A stretch of DNA of 11,256 nucleotides from Nitrospira sp. (GTDB lineage: Bacteria > Nitrospirota > Nitrospiria > Nitrospirales > Nitrospiraceae). Location of the stretch: NCBI GenBank assembly GCA_025361385.1, contig JANYAJ010000403.1, forward strand, positions 1 through 11,256. The letters run 5' to 3'. Each line of letters opens with the position of its first letter. Position 1 is the first letter of the stretch. Under the pieces are notes generated by a model that did no database searches, had not been told where the DNA came from, and saw nothing but the letters and a program-made list of their open reading frames with translations. The translations under genes and the position numbers were made by a program. Shown piece after piece: positions 7,848 to 11,256 of this stretch.

Positions 7848-8570
7848 CTAAGTTAGCAAGACGGCATTGAGGCGGGCTTTGTTCACATATAAGCCGTCGG
7901 TGTACTCAATGAAGCCGAGCTTCTTGAACCGATTCATAAAGAAACTCACCCGCGACCGCGTGGTACCGACCATTTCGGCCAACGTTTCCTGACTGATTTT
8001 GGGAATGACCGATACCGATTGACCGGCTTTCTCGAACGTAGCCAGTAGCAGCAGCGTCCGCGCCAGCCGCTTCTCGGCAGAATTAAAGAGTTGATCGATC
8101 AAGTCCTCTTGAATGCGAAGGGTGCGCGTCAAGAGATGGGCCATGAACAGCTCGGAGAACGCCGGCTCGTTGTGAAGCGCATCGATCATCGCCTGTTTAT
8201 CGATCCGCACGATACAGGAATGGCCCATGGCAGTCGCCGTGGCCATGTACACGAATTGCCCCGCGAGGCACCCTTCCCCGAAAAAATTACCCTGATCCAG
8301 GATCGCGACCACGGCTTCTTTCCCTTGCTGGGATACGACCGAGAGCTTCACCTGGCCTGTCTGGACATAGAACACGGCAGTGGCCGTATCCCCTTGCGCA
8401 AAGAGCATCTGGTGTTTCTGGCACTGCAGAACCGTTCGACTGTCGCCGGCTTGCGCCAAAAATGTCCGGGGATTGAATGGCACGGCTCCTGTGCCTGGAA
8501 TGGACACCGTCCTAGGAGATCTTATGGTTGAAGTGCGGGGTCTTGCGGAAAGCGAATCGGTGGTAATCAT
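7848..8570 (-). CDS. CRP/FNR-family transcriptional regulator
   Basis: The product has 240 residues. A ~30-residue Ser/Arg/Thr-rich N-terminal extension precedes a cyclic-nucleotide-type beta-roll domain (about 35-125, with FAQGDTATAVFYVQTGQVKL and FFGEGCLAG), a long dimerisation helix (~133-165) and a winged HTH (~170-235) whose recognition region is ISQETLAEMVGTTRSRVSFFMNRF (in two parts, 193-202 and 203-216). There is no FNR-like N-terminal Cys cluster. The phosphate-binding Arg-Ser of E. coli CRP is not evident where TATAM is found, so cAMP is probably not the ligand. The ATG at 8570 has AAAGGAG 8 bases upstream, and that site lies inside a 33-codon ORF whose TGA overlaps this ATG (ATGA). 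It is the last cistron of a four-gene unit. Target genes and signal are unknown. Confidence 0.9.
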   Translation of the reverse strand: MITTDSLSARPRTSTIRSPRTVSIPGTGAVPFNPRTFLAQAGDSRTVLQCQKHQMLFAQGDTATAVFYVQTGQVKLSVVSQQGKEAVVAILDQGNFFGEGCLAGQFVYMATATAMGHSCIVRIDKQAMIDALHNEPAFSELFMAHLLTRTLRIQEDLIDQLFNSAEKRLARTLLLLATFEKAGQSVSVIPKISQETLAEMVGTTRSRVSFFMNRFKKLGFIEYTDGLYVNKARLNAVLLT

Positions 8571-8668
8571 GACGGGAACTCCTTTCGGATCAAGGACATT
8601 CGTGATCTATATACAGGATCGATCGTGGCGGTCATGGCCTGCTTCATGGTTTCATCGGTCAGCGGCAT
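8567..8668 (-). CDS. 33-residue ORF translationally coupled to the CRP/FNR gene
   Basis: This short frame begins MPLTDETMKQAMT and ends KEFPS-TGA. Its start has an excellent ribosome-binding site, GGGAGG with 5-base spacing, and it lies 11 bases after the preceding Cys-pair gene. Its stop overlaps the start of the regulator gene as ATGA, and the regulator's own ribosome-binding site lies within its last codons. This layout is that of a real cistron or a leader peptide controlling regulator translation. No domain is recognised; residues 1-13 could form a helix. Confidence 0.6.
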   Translation of the reverse strand: MPLTDETMKQAMTATIDPVYRSRMSLIRKEFPS

Positions 8669-8679
8669 GTGAACCTCCC

Positions 8680-9030
8680 TCACACCGCCTGCCGCAGGCT
8701 GCGGAACAACGTAATCGGCACACGAGTCCGTGGTCTCGCGCGCTGGCGCGTAAGCAGGACATGCGTCTCTCGATTAGCCAGGATCTCGGGATCCACGCAA
8801 TCGCCGCAGTTGACGCAACGCCACAGCGTTTCCGGTGCGCCGATGAAGTCCCGCTCCAGGGATGCCGTATAACTGGGAACGAGTAACCCGCCACAACGCA
8901 GACAGGATGTGTCAGACGGAGCCGACGCCTGATTGCGCGGCGATGTGGCCCTAGCCGCTGTCCGACGAGACACATCGGACAGGGTCAGCGGAGAGGAATC
9001 AATGTCTGCAAAACCAGCGCGCGGGCTCAT
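8680..9030 (-). CDS. Small Cys-pair (putative zinc-ribbon) protein
   Basis: The product has 116 residues, starting at the ATG at 9030 that overlaps the stop of the upstream gene (ATGA), which is why I prefer it to the longer frame from 9090. The first ~40 residues are Ser/Arg/Ala-rich and probably disordered. Then comes CLRCGGLLVPSY (C43, C46) and, after ~25 residues, WRCVNCGDCVDPEILANRE (C72, C75, C78), a two-knuckle zinc-binding pattern. The C-terminus is basic. I associate the C-x2-C..VDP-x-ILANR pattern with small proteins common in Nitrospira, from memory. Function is unknown; nucleic-acid or protein binding is possible. It sits directly before the 33-residue ORF and the CRP/FNR gene. 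Confidence 0.75.
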   Translation of the reverse strand: MSPRAGFADIDSSPLTLSDVSRRTAARATSPRNQASAPSDTSCLRCGGLLVPSYTASLERDFIGAPETLWRCVNCGDCVDPEILANRETHVLLTRQRARPRTRVPITLFRSLRQAV

Positions 9031-9311
9031 GCTGGCGTTCCGATCTTCTGTAAGAGCTGTCGCACTTCCTCCTGGACCTTCGTAAAACATTTGAGGCAGT
9101 AGGTGTGCGTGAGTGCGAGCTTGGTTGAGTTCACGCCATAGATCTGTCGATAGGTTCGTGGCGATACCCAGCGCTCGCGACGAAGGGACGATCTGGTCTC
9201 GTCACGAATGAGTCCACAGGCACAACAGACAGGGAGCAGTCTTGGTGCGATGAGCGTTGCGCGCCTCAACGCGGGAGGAGTCGTTCGAGCGACCGACATG
9301 TGACTGGACAT
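9027..9311 (-). CDS. Small Cys-pair protein resembling sensor-associated CxxC...CxxC domains
   Basis: The product has 94 residues if the ATG at 9311 is used; GAGG lies 5 bases before it, whereas the GTG at 9317 sits too close to the same site. After a basic N-terminus come CCACGLIRDE (C29 and C32) and, ~40 residues later, LTHTYCLKCFTKVQ (H69, C72, C75), then a short amphipathic helix. The order C-x2-C-x2-IRD...W...Y...TH-x2-C-x2-C resembles a small zinc-type module that I know from the ends of many bacterial PAS-kinase and response-regulator proteins; here it stands alone. It is the first cistron of the coupled unit that ends with the CRP/FNR regulator. Metal binding is inferred from the Cys/His pattern. 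Confidence 0.75.
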   Translation of the reverse strand: MSSHMSVARTTPPALRRATLIAPRLLPVCCACGLIRDETRSSLRRERWVSPRTYRQIYGVNSTKLALTHTYCLKCFTKVQEEVRQLLQKIGTPA

Positions 9312-9386
9312 AGGCACCTCTTTCTTTCATTCATCCGTCGGAGAGGGAACAGCAATACCGCGATGGACAGCACCCAATGATGCATC

Positions 9387-9436
9387 GTTATATAAAAATA
9401 CCGGCCCCCGTGGAACCGGGAGATCCCTGGTTCCAC
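9387..9436 (-). promoter_or_regulatory. Candidate promoter with overlapping palindrome for the Cys-pair/CRP unit
   Basis: On the minus strand a TATAAC (-10-like, 9387-9392) lies 17 bases after TTCCAC (-35 position, 9410-9415; a poor match to consensus). The -35 position is the end of a strong palindrome at 9410-9436: GTGGAACC/GGTTCCAC arms, with inner GGGA/TCCC pairs and one bulged T. A dyad overlapping -35 is where a CRP/FNR-type dimer often binds, so autoregulation is possible. Without a T tract after it, a terminator is less likely. Confidence 0.4.
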
Positions 9437-9443
9437 TCGGATT

Positions 9444-9518
9444 ACGCACTAGGATCTACGAGGTTGGACGGAGGGAGGGTGGAAGAATCTGCCGGAGAAT
9501 CTGAACGCCCTAGGATCT
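9444..9518. repeat. Spaced direct repeat ACGC(A/C)CTAGGATCT
   Basis: ACGCACTAGGATCT at 9444-9457 recurs as ACGCCCTAGGATCT at 9505-9518, with 13 of 14 bases identical and starts 61 bases apart, close to six helical turns. Both copies are upstream of the Cys-pair/CRP unit, in a region (9437-9618) without genes. A pair of operator sites is one possibility. Confidence 0.4.
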
Positions 9519-9618
9519 GACTCCAGGGAAACAGACGGGTCTTCAATGGGCGGCGCGAGCGAACTTGGCTTGTCTCACTGGCGGATGGGCAGCTACATGT
9601 CGTGGGCTCAGTCGGAAA

Positions 9619-9863
9619 TCAGGGCGGGGTCACGTGGCGCGCCTTGGCGAGTCGACGGGGTGCAAGCGAGAGGCGGCGCTCTGACGAGTCCGGACGCTGG
9701 AGGGTGACGGTGCCTCCCCGGCTGAGCCGGTCCACCGCGGCAAACATCTGAATCCATGAGTAATAGGGAACTCTCTCCTTGAGTTCTTCGAGCGTGCAGG
9801 AACAACCCGGGCAAGGATCAGGCAGATGGCCGATTCAAGCGCGTCTGTCTGAAATATACGCAT
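9619..9863 (-). pseudogene. Small Cys-pair protein gene, apparent single-base frameshift
   Basis: The frame from the ATG at 9863 (MRIFQTDALESAIC) is joined to the next frame, ending at the TGA at 9619, if one base is restored in the GG run at 9821-9822. The repaired product has 81 residues: PDPCPGCSCTLEELK supplies a C-x2-C-x-C cluster, followed by the helical VPYYSWIQMFAAVDRLSR and a strand GGTVTLQRP, then a basic tail. This Cys-cluster plus (Y)YxWxQxFxAVDRLSRxG layout is one I associate, from memory, with tiny Nitrospira proteins of unknown role. As written, the second frame has no start: it is preceded by an in-frame TGA. GGGAGG touches the ATG directly, so the start is also imperfect. This is either a decayed gene or an assembly error. 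Confidence 0.5.
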
Positions 9864-10242
9864 CCTCCCAATTCATCTCGTGCGATGCCGCTCAAGCAAT
9901 AGGGCAACCACTCTGTTCAGGAAACTAGGAAGACCCCTAGTCCCGTCAGGAGATATTCCTCATGTCTGTCAGACAGGACCGGTTTTGCTTGTGAGTACAG
10001 GGAGAATAGGACTAGGCTCCGGTTCCTGATCCGTCCTTCACCCCCGCGCGACGACTGTTCGATACCGCGCGCTCCGTCATCGCGAGGAAAAATTCCTGTG
10101 GCTGCGGCAAGAAAAACGACGAGAAGAATCGTTCCCTCCAAAGACCGGCGCCAAGCGTTGTGTAACGCAGCCTGTCGACAATATCCTTCACGCCCTGTAC
10201 TAAAACATATGTTCCCCACTTACTCCTGAAACGAGGCATGCC
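9864..10242. other. Intergenic region upstream of the multi-HAMP gene
   Basis: No gene is recognised on either strand. There are several short perfect dyads: ACTAGG/CCTAGT with a 6-base loop (9924-9941), AGGA-GATAT-TCCT (9949-9961 region) and CTGTC-A-GACAG (9966-9976). These could be operator sites or terminator remnants. The last ~70 bases hold the candidate promoter of the downstream plus-strand gene. Confidence 0.45.
10175..10203 (+). promoter_or_regulatory. Candidate promoter for the multi-HAMP gene
   Basis: TCGACA (5 of 6 to the -35 consensus) is followed after 17 bases by TACTAA (3 of 6 to -10), about 40 bases before the ATG. The match is moderate. Confidence 0.3.

Positions 10243-11256
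<1,014 letters not shown>

Noticed and set aside
7917..8570. FNR (oxygen-sensing) identity for the regulator
   Set aside because: The N-terminal Cys cluster needed for the iron-sulphur centre is missing.
8652..8975. 107-codon minus-strand frame
   Set aside because: It overlaps the Cys-pair gene in another phase, is Arg-rich without a domain, and lacks the ATGA coupling seen for the chosen frame.
9410..9436. Intrinsic terminator
   Set aside because: A strong stem, but no T tract directly follows on either strand; the nearest T run on the minus strand is about 10 bases away and belongs to the candidate -10 region.

Overview
The window looks like a chromosomal stretch from a moderately GC-rich Gram-negative bacterium, most likely of the genus Nitrospira (phylum Nitrospirota). 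That assignment is inference. It rests on an MCE/Mla-type lipid transport operon with a lipoprotein partner, a DUF1207-type outer-membrane barrel, several very small Cys-pair proteins next to a CRP/FNR regulator, a palindromic intergenic repeat of a kind I associate with Nitrospira, and a soluble multi-HAMP sensor kinase. No RNA gene, CRISPR array, transposase or phage gene was seen.

Positions 1-5428, minus strand, form a compact operon. In transcription order it holds ftsH (membrane AAA+ zinc protease), mlaE with an N-terminal STAS domain (permease), a ~122 bp palindromic repeat element, mlaF (ATPase), mlaD (MCE substrate-binding protein with a long coiled-coil tail) and an ABC-type auxiliary lipoprotein that runs off the left edge. 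Together these encode an inner-membrane ABC machine that moves phospholipid-like molecules between membranes. Its own MlaB-like regulatory domain is fused to the permease, and a membrane quality-control protease is made first on the same transcript. No mlaC or mlaA is present in the window.

Positions 5429-7847 are looser. Upstream of ftsH lies a ~470 bp gap carrying hairpins and what looks like a decayed copy of the ftsH 5' end. Next comes a DUF1207 outer-membrane protein broken by an apparent one-base loss in a C run, then a 48-residue lmo0937-type membrane protein. About 700 bp follow in which only two weak small-ORF candidates are visible.

Positions 7848-9436, minus strand, hold a tightly coupled four-cistron unit: two small Cys-pair (putative zinc) proteins, a 33-residue ORF with a strong ribosome-binding site, and a CRP/FNR-family regulator. 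The cistrons are linked by ATGA overlaps or very short gaps. A strong palindrome overlaps the candidate promoter. Further upstream are a spaced direct repeat and another small Cys-pair gene that appears frameshifted by one base.

From 10243 to the right edge, on the plus strand, starts a soluble multi-HAMP signalling protein, probably a hybrid histidine kinase. It is cut by the window end within its third canonical HAMP unit; its 276 bp repeat units are nearly identical. The two single-base frameshifts, both at short GC homopolymers, could be genuine decay or assembly error, and this should be kept in mind when reading the window.
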